DNA of 44,186 nt from JAOABV01 sp039801465 (GCA_039801465.1 JBDRUT010000013.1:1-44186), one strand, 5' to 3'. Numbered from the stretch's first letter, positions 8,154-17,308 are shown. The notes: generated by a model from the letters alone, not told the origin. Made by a program: numbers and translations.

Positions 8154-10022
8154 ATGTGTGGTATAATTGGTTATCTGGGTAATCGTAATGCAACTGAAAT
8201 CATTATGAAGGGATTAGAGCGTTTAGAATATCGAGGCTATGATTCCTGTGGCATCGGGATCATAGTCAATAATACGATAGACTTCTATCGAACTGAAGGT
8301 CGATTACAGAAGTTAAACAGTATGCTTGAACAAACGCCTTTGTACGGTAAAATTGGTATTGGTCATACGCGTTGGGCAACTCACGGTAAACCGAGTGAAA
8401 TTAATGCCCATCCGCAATTTGATTGTAAAAAACAGATTGCTGTCATTCATAACGGAATAATTGAAAATTACCGAATTCTACGACAATGGCTTACAGAACG
8501 TGGCCATATTTTTGAATCAGAAACCGATACTGAAACAATTCCTCATCTTATTGAAGAGAATTATAATGGCGATTTATTGAGTGCTGTTCAAAGTGCTCTA
8601 AAATTAGTTGAAGGAACTTATGGTTTAGCAATTATATCAAGTTTAGAACCAGATAAATTGATTGTGGCGCGTAATGGCAGTCCCCTGATTCTGGGATTAT
8701 GTGATAATAATGAGTTTATTGTTGCTTCAGATGCAACTGCAATTGTCGAATGGACGAGAAAAGTAACTTACTTATCTGATGGTGAAATTGCAGTTCTAAC
8801 TCCATCCGGATACACCATCACCAACTTAGAAAACCAGAAAATAGAAAAACAGATTGAGGAAGTTCTTTTAACCTTAGAACAGATTGAAAAGGGCGGTCAC
8901 CCACATTTTATGCTCAAGGAGATTTTTGAACAGCCGGATACGATAAAAGATGCAATGCGCGGCAGATACCAAATAAAGGTTGGTAAAGTAAGACTCGGAG
9001 GTTTAGAAACAGAAATCAAAGTTAATCAACATCGAATGAAAGCTTCAGAATATTTAAATAAAGTGGAAAGAATTATTATCTCAGCTTGTGGCACATCGTG
9101 GCATGCCGGTTTAATTGGCGAATACTTGATAGAATTATTTGCGAAAATTCCAACTGAAGTTGAATACGCTTCCGAATTGCGTTATCGAACTTTAATTCCG
9201 ACACCGAATAGTGTGCTTTTTGTCATTAGTCAATCCGGTGAGACCGCAGATACTCTGGCAGTTTTAAGAAAAGCAAAAGAGTTAAATATGGTTGTTTTGG
9301 GTATTGTTAATGTTGTTGGTTCAGCCATTGCTCGGGAAACCGACGCTGGCATCTATTTGCACGCTGGTGCCGAAATTGGTGTTGCTTCAACCAAAGCCTT
9401 TACTTCTCAAGTTGTGGTTTTAACGCTTCTTAGTTTGTTTTTAGCCCAGAACCGAGGATTAATTGATAAAGGTAAAATGATTGATTATTTTACCGCATTA
9501 CGCCAGATACCGAATCAGGTGAAAGATATCTTAAATAAAAATGCTGAAATCGAAAAAATCGCTGAAGCATATTATCAATTCAATAATTTTCTTTATCTGG
9601 GTCGAGGAGTAAATTTCCCGGTTGCATTAGAAGGTGCATTAAAACTTAAAGAAATCTCTTATATTCACGCTGAAGGATATCCGGCAGCAGAAATGAAACA
9701 CGGTCCAATTGCTCTGATTGATAAGAATATGCCAGTAGTTGTAATTGCCACGGATACAGACGATTTGATTTATCAAAAAGTAATAAGTAATATTGAAGAA
9801 ATTAGAGCCCGAGGTGGTAATATAATTGTTATTGCGTCTGAAGGCAATGAAGAAATCAAAAACTTAGCAAATGAGGTAATATATGTTCCTAAAACTAAAG
9901 ATTGGCTTTCACCCATTATTAATGTTATACCTTTACAACTTTTAGCATATCACATTGCAGTTAAACGAGGTTGTGATGTAGATAAGCCCCGGCACTTAGC
10001 AAAAAGTGTTACGGTCGAGTAA
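8154..10022 (+). CDS. glmS: Glutamine-fructose-6-phosphate aminotransferase (isomerizing)
   Basis: 622 residues, the usual length. The N-terminal class II glutamine amidotransferase domain starts at catalytic Cys2 (MCGIIGYLG) and contains GIGHTRWATHG and HNGIIENY. The linker HFMLKEIFEQP leads to two SIS sugar-isomerase domains: ISACGTSWHAG and ISQSGETADT in the first, LGRGVNFPVALEGALKLKE and EGYPAAEMKHGP in the second. The end DKPRHLAKSVTVE is the conserved C-terminal tail. It makes glucosamine-6-phosphate from fructose-6-phosphate and glutamine, the entry to amino-sugar synthesis, and follows glmM, the next enzyme of the path. No glmS ribozyme-like element is evident upstream; instead there is the truncated copy of its own 5' end. 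Confidence 0.97.
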   Translation: MCGIIGYLGNRNATEIIMKGLERLEYRGYDSCGIGIIVNNTIDFYRTEGRLQKLNSMLEQTPLYGKIGIGHTRWATHGKPSEINAHPQFDCKKQIAVIHNGIIENYRILRQWLTERGHIFESETDTETIPHLIEENYNGDLLSAVQSALKLVEGTYGLAIISSLEPDKLIVARNGSPLILGLCDNNEFIVASDATAIVEWTRKVTYLSDGEIAVLTPSGYTITNLENQKIEKQIEEVLLTLEQIEKGGHPHFMLKEIFEQPDTIKDAMRGRYQIKVGKVRLGGLETEIKVNQHRMKASEYLNKVERIIISACGTSWHAGLIGEYLIELFAKIPTEVEYASELRYRTLIPTPNSVLFVISQSGETADTLAVLRKAKELNMVVLGIVNVVGSAIARETDAGIYLHAGAEIGVASTKAFTSQVVVLTLLSLFLAQNRGLIDKGKMIDYFTALRQIPNQVKDILNKNAEIEKIAEAYYQFNNFLYLGRGVNFPVALEGALKLKEISYIHAEGYPAAEMKHGPIALIDKNMPVVVIATDTDDLIYQKVISNIEEIRARGGNIIVIASEGNEEIKNLANEVIYVPKTKDWLSPIINVIPLQLLAYHIAVKRGCDVDKPRHLAKSVTVE

Positions 10023-10075
10023 ATTTCTCTTTGCTGAAAATTATTTTTACATGGTCATCTAACAAAACACACGAC

Positions 10076-10178
10076 TAAAACTACTAGTGTCCTCAGTAAT
10101 AGACCCTTAATTCTGATGAAAAACACAGATAATCCGGAACCTTTTTGACATTAAAACTACTAGCATCTTTGGTAATAG
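10076..10178. repeat. Imperfect direct repeat between glmS and nfi
   Basis: TAAAACTACTAG occurs at 10076-10087 and 10152-10163; the match extends imperfectly through GTAATAG about 15 bases later, giving a 27-base repeat with a 76-base period. No gene or terminator is evident here. Confidence 0.6.
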
Positions 10179-10203
10179 TTTCTTACTGTTCTCATAAAAA
10201 TTT

Positions 10204-10902
10204 ATGCTCAAAACTCATCAGTGGATAAAAATTCAGGAAAATATTGCACAAAGGGTTATCCTAAAAGATGATTTTGATGAGATAAAATATATTGCTGGCG
10301 TGGATGTTGCTTTTGACAAAAGTTATGCCTATGGTGCGGTAGTTGTATTTGATTGTAAGCATCTAAAAATGGTTGATTTTGCAATGGCAAAATGTCGAAT
10401 ACCTTTCCCCTATATTCCGACATTTTTATCATTCCGAGAAACAAAACCGATTAAAATGGCTTATCAGAAATTAAAAGTTAAACCTGATATAATTTTATGT
10501 GATGGTCAAGGCATCGCACATCCACGAAAAGCCGGAATTGCAGTAATTTTAGGTGTTAACTTAAATCTTCCGAGTATCGGAGTTGCCAAATCAAAGTTAT
10601 GCGGAGTTAGCCGAGAACCTAATAAAAAGAAAGGAAGTTTTAGTTTTCTTTTTTACAATGGAAAGAAAGTCGGGATTGTTCTAAGGACTCAAAAAGAAGT
10701 TAAACCACTATTTATCTCACCAGGACATAAAATAACTATTGGCACCGCAAGAAAAATTGTTATGCGATGTGTGAAAAAATTCCGCAACCCCGAGCCATTA
10801 CGACTTGCTCATATTTTATCAAAGATGTGTAAGAATCAGACTTATTCAAATCTTAAAATTCTTTTACAAAATTATTCGAATAGCAGTTATTTATTCGATT
10901 GA
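10204..10902 (+). CDS. nfi: Endonuclease V
   Basis: 232 residues. Endonuclease V signatures are present in order: AGVDVAF (first catalytic Asp, ~residue 33), FLSFRE (catalytic Glu, ~79), DIILCDGQGIAHPRKAG (second Asp and the HPR motif, ~97-113) and GVAKSKLCG (~142-150). The enzyme nicks DNA or RNA one base 3' of deaminated adenine (inosine) and starts alternative excision repair. Length fits the family. The last 12 bases overlap the end of pckA on the opposite strand, so the two genes converge without a terminator between them. Confidence 0.93.
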   Translation: MLKTHQWIKIQENIAQRVILKDDFDEIKYIAGVDVAFDKSYAYGAVVVFDCKHLKMVDFAMAKCRIPFPYIPTFLSFRETKPIKMAYQKLKVKPDIILCDGQGIAHPRKAGIAVILGVNLNLPSIGVAKSKLCGVSREPNKKKGSFSFLFYNGKKVGIVLRTQKEVKPLFISPGHKITIGTARKIVMRCVKKFRNPEPLRLAHILSKMCKNQTYSNLKILLQNYSNSSYLFD

Positions 10903-12375
10903 TGCTGATATTTCCGGTGCTAGGTTAGGAAACTTTTTCAACCAATCTTTTCTTTCCGCTTTTAGATTTTCCACTCGCTCTCTATATTCCTCTTCAGAAT
11001 AGTAGTTGAGCGGGTTAAAGCGGTCATAATTAATATTGGGAATATCATCAGGTATTAAATAATTCCAATCAGGGTCGACTTTCCATTTAATTGTGCCTTG
11101 AGCGATTTGTTTAATAATTTCGACTGAATGACGAACTGTAATTTTTTCTCCGTTCTCACCACCAACACGACCCGTATTCATCACATAGACTTCCATTTCT
11201 GGATGTTGTTTTAGTATATCTAAAAATCGGTTTCCTTCCTCCTCTTCCGGACCAATAATAAAGGGATTAGTTCCAACTACTCTTTTGGATTTACCAGCTT
11301 GAGATGGGTCGCCGGCTGAAGTTTCAACTGATTCACCCAGCATAAAAAATGCTGCACCTTGTTCTGCAGTTAGTTTCACTACTGGTGGTATAATATCGTT
11401 TCGGCGATAAATGAAAATTAAAATATGCGCAAAAGGTAAATCAATCTTGTCATCTGTATAATCCATTTCTCGACGCATTACCACTGCTCTGCCATTTGAA
11501 GTCAAGAAATAATTTTGAAAGTCGACTTTACCATCTTCCTCGACAAAAACATTTTCTAAAATCGCATTGGGACTTGTTACTGCTTTATATAAAAGCGGGT
11601 CTGATTTTGGAGATAGCCCCTCTGTTTTCATATAAAAGTTATTTTCTGTGCCAATCGCAGAACCGTCCGGTTTTAAGAAAACAACATCATCCTGCCGGAT
11701 TATGACTCGTTCATCGCCTTCAAGATAATGATGATGACAAGTTAAAGTAGTTTTGCCGGTTCCGGAAAGCCCAAAGAGCAAAATTCCTTTATTAACTAAT
11801 TTTTGGGTTTTATCTTTGACTCGGATGATTTTGCTTCCAGCATGAAGTCCTAACCAGCCACGCTTTTTTGCCAAATACATTGCTAAACGGAGAAATGCTT
11901 TTTTAATTTCACCGGTATAGTCAGAACCGAATACAAAGGTAACATGCTCTTTAGGTAGCACTAATACTTTTCGTTCAGGCCATTCTGGAATAGAAACGAC
12001 CGTGATGTCTGGTTCTGACTGGGAAATGGGCTCAAAGAGCATCTGGTGCCACATATAAGCATTTCGAGCATAATCTTTAGTTACATAATAACGGCATAAG
12101 AGCCTAACTTCATCAGATTGACACATTGTCCGCTCGACCATAATCATACGCTTTTTGGAAATATATTCTAAACCTTGTTTGATTAAGGATTTCTGTGCTT
12201 CATTCGGTTCATTTTCGATAATTTCGGTAAACTTAGCGCTCCGATTACGAATATGAGTAATATAGGCAGCACTACCAAATTCAGTAGTGACTTCATCTTT
12301 TTCAGCCAATTTTCTTAATTCTTCTTTACTTAAATCTTTTATTATGTCTCGCGGTTTAATTAATTCTTTAATCAT
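10891..12375 (-). CDS. pckA: ATP-type phosphoenolpyruvate carboxykinase (divergent)
   Basis: 494 residues. The P-loop LFGLSGTGKTTLT lies near residue 203, followed by a DD pair in RQDDVVFLKPDG. NGRAVVMRREMDY and KLTAEQGAAFFMLGESVE align with the NTRAAY and LTPEQAMYHFLSGYTAKVAG parts of ATP-dependent PEP carboxykinases. The family converts oxaloacetate and ATP to PEP, CO2 and ADP, or runs in reverse in some anaerobes. The protein is shorter than the usual ~530 residues and several motifs are altered (ESVETSAG instead of the GYTAKVAG type), so it belongs to a divergent branch. A -35/-10 pair sits 6 bases before the ATG, predicting a leaderless mRNA. It stands alone, converging on nfi. Confidence 0.85.
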   Translation of the reverse strand: MIKELIKPRDIIKDLSKEELRKLAEKDEVTTEFGSAAYITHIRNRSAKFTEIIENEPNEAQKSLIKQGLEYISKKRMIMVERTMCQSDEVRLLCRYYVTKDYARNAYMWHQMLFEPISQSEPDITVVSIPEWPERKVLVLPKEHVTFVFGSDYTGEIKKAFLRLAMYLAKKRGWLGLHAGSKIIRVKDKTQKLVNKGILLFGLSGTGKTTLTCHHHYLEGDERVIIRQDDVVFLKPDGSAIGTENNFYMKTEGLSPKSDPLLYKAVTSPNAILENVFVEEDGKVDFQNYFLTSNGRAVVMRREMDYTDDKIDLPFAHILIFIYRRNDIIPPVVKLTAEQGAAFFMLGESVETSAGDPSQAGKSKRVVGTNPFIIGPEEEEGNRFLDILKQHPEMEVYVMNTGRVGGENGEKITVRHSVEIIKQIAQGTIKWKVDPDWNYLIPDDIPNINYDRFNPLNYYSEEEYRERVENLKAERKDWLKKFPNLAPEISASIE

Positions 12376-12381
12376 ACATTA

Positions 12382-12410
12382 ATAATACTAAAATTTAATC
12401 CATCTGTCAA
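12382..12410 (-). promoter_or_regulatory. pckA promoter, predicted leaderless start
   Basis: Minus strand: TTGACA (12405-12410), a 17-base spacer and TATTAT (12382-12387), then 6 bases to the ATG at 12375. The predicted start site falls on the start codon. Confidence 0.7.
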
Positions 12411-12527
12411 AGATTTTTCTTAAGAAAGGTCGGAAAAGTTGCTTTCATTGATTACAGCGATTAAAAAAACGATTACAATGATTGAAAAATCAGTATAATC
12501 ATCGCTGGTGTCGCTAAAATATCAGCG

Positions 12528-12570
12528 TAATTAAAACTGTGTTAGAAATCTGGTTTTATATAAAACCATA
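12528..12570 (-). repeat. Partial copy of the rsmA 3' end, with a palindrome
   Basis: TAATTAAAACTGTGTTAG and the following bases repeat the last codons of rsmA (12608 onward) at an offset of exactly 80 bases, with one mismatch in the first 24 bases. On the minus strand it would read RFLTQF-stop against RFLTQS-stop of rsmA. The far half has drifted into a perfect 16-base palindrome, GGTTTTATATAAAACC (12552-12567). Confidence 0.75.
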
Positions 12571-12610
12571 TTAGTTTTTGATCCCAGAGAAGTTTCATAT
12601 GAAGCGGTAA

Positions 12611-13453
12611 TTAAGACTGTGTTAGAAATCTCTTCTTATATAAGGCCTGAGCCAATTGATAAAATTCATCAACCGTAAGCTGTTCAGCTCGGCGAGTTAA
12701 ATCAATACCGGTCTTTTCCGCAATCTGAGAGATTTTGATTTTATCCAGAGATAACCCCAAATTCAGATTATTAGCAATAGTTTTCCGACGATGGCTAAAA
12801 GCAATATGGACAAGTTTATTAAAGATATCATAAGGTATATCATTAAATAAAGCCGGAATTCGCTTTTGTATGATAATCGCAGTCGAGATGACTTTAGGTT
12901 TCGGTTGAAAAGCCGATGCCGGAATAGTTATTAATTTCTTACGAATAGTTAAAGGTTCAAAAATAACTGAGAGCGCACCATAGTCTTTTGTTCCTGGTTT
13001 TGCTAAAAGCCGGTCAGCAAATTCTCGTTGTAAAGTTAAAACTGTAATTTCCCATAGATTGATATTATCTAAAAGACGAAACAATATTGGTGATGATAGG
13101 TTATAGGGAATATTACCGATAATTTTTACTTTTTCCCAATTGCTCCAATCCAATTGTAAAATATCCGCATTGATTATTTCTACATTGGAAAACCTTTTAG
13201 TATTAGATTCTAATATCGGAATGAGACGCTTATCAAGCTCAACGGCAAAGACTTTATTTGCCTTTTCAGCAATACGTTTAGTTAAAATTCCTTTGCCAGC
13301 ACCAATTTCTAAAACACTATCTGTATTTTTAAGTTCTAAAGCCGAAACTAATCGGTCAGCAATGCGTGATGAGATAAGAAAAGATTGTCCTAATGATTTC
13401 TTGGGTTTAAACACAATCTTATTAGCCGAGACAGAAGAATTTTCTAGAATCAA
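12611..13453 (-). CDS. rsmA: 16S rRNA dimethyladenosine transferase
   Basis: 280 residues. It has the N-terminal signature PKKSLGQSFL, the SAM-binding VLEIGAGKGILTK near residue 46, AVELDKRLIP, NADILQLDW and the catalytic NIPYN near residue 113 (usually NLPYN). A family-typical tail follows with FQPKPKV and AFSHRRKTIANNL. RsmA dimethylates two adjacent adenines in helix 45 of 16S rRNA during 30S maturation. The start codon overlaps the tatD stop by 4 bases (ATGA), and with metG upstream this reproduces the metG-tatD-rsmA order known in many bacteria, indicating one operon. A drifted copy of its 3' end lies 80 bases further downstream. Confidence 0.95.
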   Translation of the reverse strand: MILENSSVSANKIVFKPKKSLGQSFLISSRIADRLVSALELKNTDSVLEIGAGKGILTKRIAEKANKVFAVELDKRLIPILESNTKRFSNVEIINADILQLDWSNWEKVKIIGNIPYNLSSPILFRLLDNINLWEITVLTLQREFADRLLAKPGTKDYGALSVIFEPLTIRKKLITIPASAFQPKPKVISTAIIIQKRIPALFNDIPYDIFNKLVHIAFSHRRKTIANNLNLGLSLDKIKISQIAEKTGIDLTRRAEQLTVDEFYQLAQALYKKRFLTQS

Positions 13454-14208
13454 ATCTTAAATAATTGCTTTGCATTTTGAGTTGTTATTTCCGCAATATA
13501 TTCAATTGGGCAATTGCGAAGTTGAGCAATAGCCTGAGCAGTATATTTGACATAAGATGGCTCATTACGCTTTCCTCTTAAGGGTTGTGGTGTTAAATAA
13601 GGTGCGTCCGTTTCAATCATAATCCTATTTTCTGGTATTTTTTGAGCAATGTTTTTTAGTTGGGAATTGTTATAAGTAATTGAGCCAGAAAACGAAATAT
13701 AAAATCCTTGATTAATTGCCCAGTGGGCAAATAGTTCATCGCCGGAATAACAATGGAGCACACCATTAAAATAATTATGCTGTAATAGAATCGATTTTGC
13801 TTCAGGATAAGCAGAGCGAATATGAATAATCAATGGCATAGCGAGTTGTTGTGCTAGTTCAATCTGCATATGAAATGCTTTTTCCTGACTTGTTCGGTCC
13901 GAATAGTTACGATAAAAATCTAAACCCGTTTCACCAATTGCCTTAACTTTAGGATTGGATGCTAATTGTTCCAATCGTTTCGTATCGACCTCGTGCATCA
14001 TCTTGGCATCATGCGGATGAATACCAACACTACAATAAGTATCATGGTATTTATTAGCAATTGTCAAGCATGCTTCGGAATCTTTAATATTAAGTCCAGC
14101 AGTTAAAAGATACTTAACACCATTATTATTTGCTCTTTTGATAATTTCATCGAGACAAGCAATATGAGTCCGGTCTGTTAAATGACAATGAGAATCAAAT
14201 AACTCCAT
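13450..14208 (-). CDS. tatD: TatD-family metal-dependent deoxyribonuclease
   Basis: 252 residues. Metal ligands of the TatD TIM barrel are visible: DSHCH (residues 5-9), the Glu of IGETGLDFYRN (~91), the His of IIHIRSA (~129), HCYSG (~152) and IETDAPYLTP (~201). The tail KRNEPSYV is also typical. TatD proteins are magnesium-dependent 3'-5' exonucleases implicated in DNA repair and RNA/DNA turnover. It sits between metG (53-base gap) and rsmA (4-base overlap), so translation of rsmA is probably coupled to it. Confidence 0.94.
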   Translation of the reverse strand: MELFDSHCHLTDRTHIACLDEIIKRANNNGVKYLLTAGLNIKDSEACLTIANKYHDTYCSVGIHPHDAKMMHEVDTKRLEQLASNPKVKAIGETGLDFYRNYSDRTSQEKAFHMQIELAQQLAMPLIIHIRSAYPEAKSILLQHNYFNGVLHCYSGDELFAHWAINQGFYISFSGSITYNNSQLKNIAQKIPENRIMIETDAPYLTPQPLRGKRNEPSYVKYTAQAIAQLRNCPIEYIAEITTQNAKQLFKI

Positions 14209-14261
14209 TGAATTAAATAGGCAGTATTTAGGATTAACTCTAAAACTTTGTTACTTTAAGT

Positions 14262-16286
14262 CTATGATACTGGACTTCCGGGCCGGATTTCTTTGTCTAA
14301 AATCACTAAAGAAATATCATTGCCGTCAACTGCGGCTAAGAGCATACCGTGTGATTCCACATTACGGATTTTAGCCTTTTGTAAATTAGCCACAACAACT
14401 ATATTCCTTCCAATAAGATTTTCCGGGCTATATGCTGAACCAATACCAGCAACAATTTGTCGTTTTTCTGTGCCTAAATCAATATCCATTCGAATCAATC
14501 TCTCGGTCTTTGCCACTCTTTCTGCATTGATTATTTTGGCAACTTTTAACTCAATTTTTTTGAAATCATCAATAGTTATTTCCATTGGTCTCTCCTTTGT
14601 TTGCAATTGATTATATTGTGGTGACTCAGAAATAATCTTTTTTCCTAATTTCTCAATTTGAGCGATAATTAATTTTTCTTCAATTTTAGGAAACAATATT
14701 GAAATCTCTCCCAAAGTATTACTGAATTGTGGATTTACTGCTGAATTCCAACTTTTACTTTGCGTTTGAATCAGCTTCTTAATCTTTTCCGCAGTAAAAG
14801 GCAGAAATGGTTCTAATAGAATTGAGAGTGAAGCAATTATTCGAGAGCAGATATTTATTGTCGTATCACATTTTGGTCGGTCTTGTTTATAACTTAACCA
14901 AGGTGCCTGATAATCAAAATAACGATTACCTAAACCAGGAAGGGTCATCAATTCCCGAATTGCGTCTTTAATTTGAAAAGTTTCAATTAAACTGCCAACT
15001 TTTTCCGTTGTCTCTTTAATTTTCGTTAAGATTTCATTTTCGCTTTCACCGATTTTATTTGCCTCAGGAATTCTGCCATTGTAATTCTTATTAATAAAAG
15101 TTGCAACCCGATTAACAAAGTTCCCTAAGATATCGGCTAATTCATTATTATTGCGAGACAAGAAATCGCGCCATGCAAAATCAACATCCCGATTTTCTGG
15201 TAGATTAACTGCTAAAGCATATCTCAAAGGGTCAGGTTCAAATTCCTTTAAGTATTCTGGTAACCACACTGCCCAGTTTTCTGAAGTTGATAGTTTTCTG
15301 CCTTCTAAATTTAAGAATTCATTCGCCGGAATTTCTGCGGGTAGAATATAATCACCATGGGCTAAAAGCATTGCCGGCCAGACAATTGCGTGAAATACGA
15401 TATTATCTTTACCAATAAAATGGACAAGCTTGGTATTCGAATCAAGCCAATAATCTTTCCATCGATCTGGTTGACCAATTTTTTCTGCCCATTCTTTTGT
15501 TGAAGAGATATATCCAATTGGTGCATCAAACCAGACATATAAGACTTTATTCTCAGCTTCTTTTAACGGAACTTTTACACCCCAAGATAAATCTCGAGTG
15601 ATTGCTCGGTCTTCTAAACCTTGAGCAAACCAACCTTCGCAAAATTTTTTGACATTATCTTTCCAGTGTCTTTTGGAGCGAATCCAATCTTCTAATGTTT
15701 TCTGAAATTGACTCAGTCTAAAGAAATAATGAGTTGTTTCTTTGGCTTCAGGTGTTGTGCCACAAGTTTTACATCTTGGTTCTTTTAGTTGATAAGGTTC
15801 CAACCATCTTCCACAAATTTCACATTGGTCACCTCGGGCTTTGTCATTATTACAATGAGGACAAATTCCAGTAACATACCGGTCCGCCAAAAACATATTA
15901 CAATTGTGACAGAAGAATTGACTGATTGTCTTGGGATAAATATATCCCTTTTGATAGATTTTTAGAAAAAAATCTTGGGCGGTTTTATGATGTAATGGTA
16001 ATGAAGTGCGAGAATAGTTGTCAAAACTACAGCCGAATTGTTCAAACGATTTTTTAATACTATAATGGTATCTGTCAACAATAACTTGAGGACTGACTTT
16101 CTCTTTTTCCGCAGCAACCGTGATTGGCACACCATGCTCATCTGAACCACAAATAAAGATTATATCTTGTCCTTTAAGGCGTTGATAACGAACATAAATA
16201 TCTGCTGGCAGATAAGCGCCAGCCAAATGTCCTAAATGAATTTCGCCATTGGCATACGGTAAAGCACTGGTAACTAAGATTTTCAT
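14262..16286 (-). CDS. metG: Methionyl-tRNA synthetase with C-terminal tRNA-binding domain
   Basis: 674 residues. The class I signatures are HLGHLAGA (residues 18-25) and the KMSKS-type loop GRKLSTS near 333. Between them is a zinc-knuckle insertion with two pairs of cysteines (CHNC...CPHC and CEIC...CKTC), as in MetG type 1. The last ~110 residues, after a linker, form an EMAP/Trbp111-like tRNA-binding OB domain (ELKVAKIINAERV, IVAGIGSAY, NLQKAKIRNVESHGMLLAA). It charges initiator and elongator tRNA with methionine. It heads the metG-tatD-rsmA operon. AGG lies 7-9 bases before the ATG. Confidence 0.96.
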   Translation of the reverse strand: MKILVTSALPYANGEIHLGHLAGAYLPADIYVRYQRLKGQDIIFICGSDEHGVPITVAAEKEKVSPQVIVDRYHYSIKKSFEQFGCSFDNYSRTSLPLHHKTAQDFFLKIYQKGYIYPKTISQFFCHNCNMFLADRYVTGICPHCNNDKARGDQCEICGRWLEPYQLKEPRCKTCGTTPEAKETTHYFFRLSQFQKTLEDWIRSKRHWKDNVKKFCEGWFAQGLEDRAITRDLSWGVKVPLKEAENKVLYVWFDAPIGYISSTKEWAEKIGQPDRWKDYWLDSNTKLVHFIGKDNIVFHAIVWPAMLLAHGDYILPAEIPANEFLNLEGRKLSTSENWAVWLPEYLKEFEPDPLRYALAVNLPENRDVDFAWRDFLSRNNNELADILGNFVNRVATFINKNYNGRIPEANKIGESENEILTKIKETTEKVGSLIETFQIKDAIRELMTLPGLGNRYFDYQAPWLSYKQDRPKCDTTINICSRIIASLSILLEPFLPFTAEKIKKLIQTQSKSWNSAVNPQFSNTLGEISILFPKIEEKLIIAQIEKLGKKIISESPQYNQLQTKERPMEITIDDFKKIELKVAKIINAERVAKTERLIRMDIDLGTEKRQIVAGIGSAYSPENLIGRNIVVVANLQKAKIRNVESHGMLLAAVDGNDISLVILDKEIRPGSPVS

Positions 16287-16637
16287 TTTATTACCTGTCT
16301 ATAAAAAATAATTGTCAATTATTTATAAGATTTTTCAAGCCTAAATCTATTATCAATATGGATTAATTATGCTATTTAAAATAGGATTGTCAACATTAAT
16401 TTTAGGACAATCGGCACAAATGGATAAAGAGGGTTAGAAATAGAAGAGTTTGAAAGCTTAAAGGTTTAAAGGCTCAAAGGGTTAAAAATTAAAAAATTAA
16501 AAAATTAAAAATATATTTGAGAACTCTGAGATAATCAATTTTCGCAGGGTTCTATTTCACAACACAAATTGATAAAATCTTTAGGGTCAATATTCAATTT
16601 GTGATAGAGGTTAGTTAGAGAAGTTTTCTTTTGTGTT
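16287..16637. repeat. Intergenic region with an octanucleotide repeat array
   Basis: From about 16451 to 16510 the plus strand is an 8-base periodic array (GTTTGAAA, GCTTAAAG, GTTTAAAG, GCTCAAAG, GGTTAAAA, then ATTAAAAA three times). Similar octamer arrays occur around 25780, 25918, 26775 and 27090. The rest is AT-rich. An open minus-strand frame continues to 16535 but its only start is inside queH in another frame, so I do not call it. Confidence 0.6.
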
Positions 16638-17168
16638 CTATTCAAATCTTGCGCTATAAATGCATCCACAGTATTTTTGCCGATATAAGTCCAGTTTTTT
16701 GCTAAGTTGATAATCTTTTTCTTCAGGTTTGTAATTGGTTTCAATAAACTCAATGTGATATTTTTTACCAATCTGTCTGCCTAAGGAATTGATGATTGCA
16801 GAATTTTTATATGGACTGGCAGTTAATGTTGTGGCATAATAACGAATTGATTCTTTTTGAGCACAATCCGCAGTGGCTTCAAGACGAACTTGAAAACAAC
16901 GCCAACATCTTGGTCCACCTTCTTGCCAATGCTCTAAACCCGTAATTGCCAAATGCCATTCTTTATTATTATTTTCGCCATAAATCAGTTTTACTTTACA
17001 ATACGCAAGCAATTTTTCGGTTGCGATTAATCGTTGACGATATTCATTCGGCGGTTCAATGTTAGGATTATAAAAATAGCCGATCACTTCGTAGTTCTCT
17101 TGCAAGCGTCTCAGGATTTGACTGGCACACACACCACAACAAATATGAAGTAGTAATTGGGGTTTCAT
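16638..17168 (-). CDS. queH: Epoxyqueuosine reductase QueH
   Basis: 176 residues. QueH signatures are present: the N-terminal LLLHICCGVCAS (adjacent cysteines ~10-11), YFYNPNIEPPNEYRQR, the cysteine pair in RCWRCF (~92-95), TTLTASPYKN and the C-terminal YCGCIYS (~169). QueH carries iron-sulfur clusters and performs the last step of queuosine synthesis in the tRNA wobble position, replacing QueG in many anaerobes. Length and motif order fit throughout. It lies between metG and a small coiled-coil gene, all minus strand, with gaps over 150 bases, so it is probably transcribed separately. Confidence 0.93.
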   Translation of the reverse strand: MKPQLLLHICCGVCASQILRRLQENYEVIGYFYNPNIEPPNEYRQRLIATEKLLAYCKVKLIYGENNNKEWHLAITGLEHWQEGGPRCWRCFQVRLEATADCAQKESIRYYATTLTASPYKNSAIINSLGRQIGKKYHIEFIETNYKPEEKDYQLSKKLDLYRQKYCGCIYSARFE

Positions 17169-17210
17169 TAGGTCAAGTCCTAAAACATTTGGGATTATGC
17201 TTAGTTTCGA

Positions 17211-17308
17211 GTCTGTTTTATATTTTTCGTTTCCTGTTTTTCTGTTTGATTATTTCTTCAGTCTTTAGGAGTTTGTTTATGACTTCTGACATTTCTTCGC
17301 TGAGATTA
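17211..17308 (-). pseudogene. Copy of the 3' end of the coiled-coil gene
   Basis: About 98 bases that repeat the last ~30 codons of the gene at 17331-17630 at an offset of 118 bases, roughly three-quarters identical. Read in the same frame it encodes LSEEMSEVINKLLKTEEII and ends at a stop, against LSEKMLDIINKLQKTDEKI in the gene. There is no start codon, so it is a detached tail placed directly downstream of the gene. Confidence 0.8.

Noticed and set aside
16535..16771. 78-codon minus-strand frame overlapping the end of queH
   Set aside because: Its only starts lie inside queH in another frame and queH ends at its expected family terminus; no frameshift is needed.
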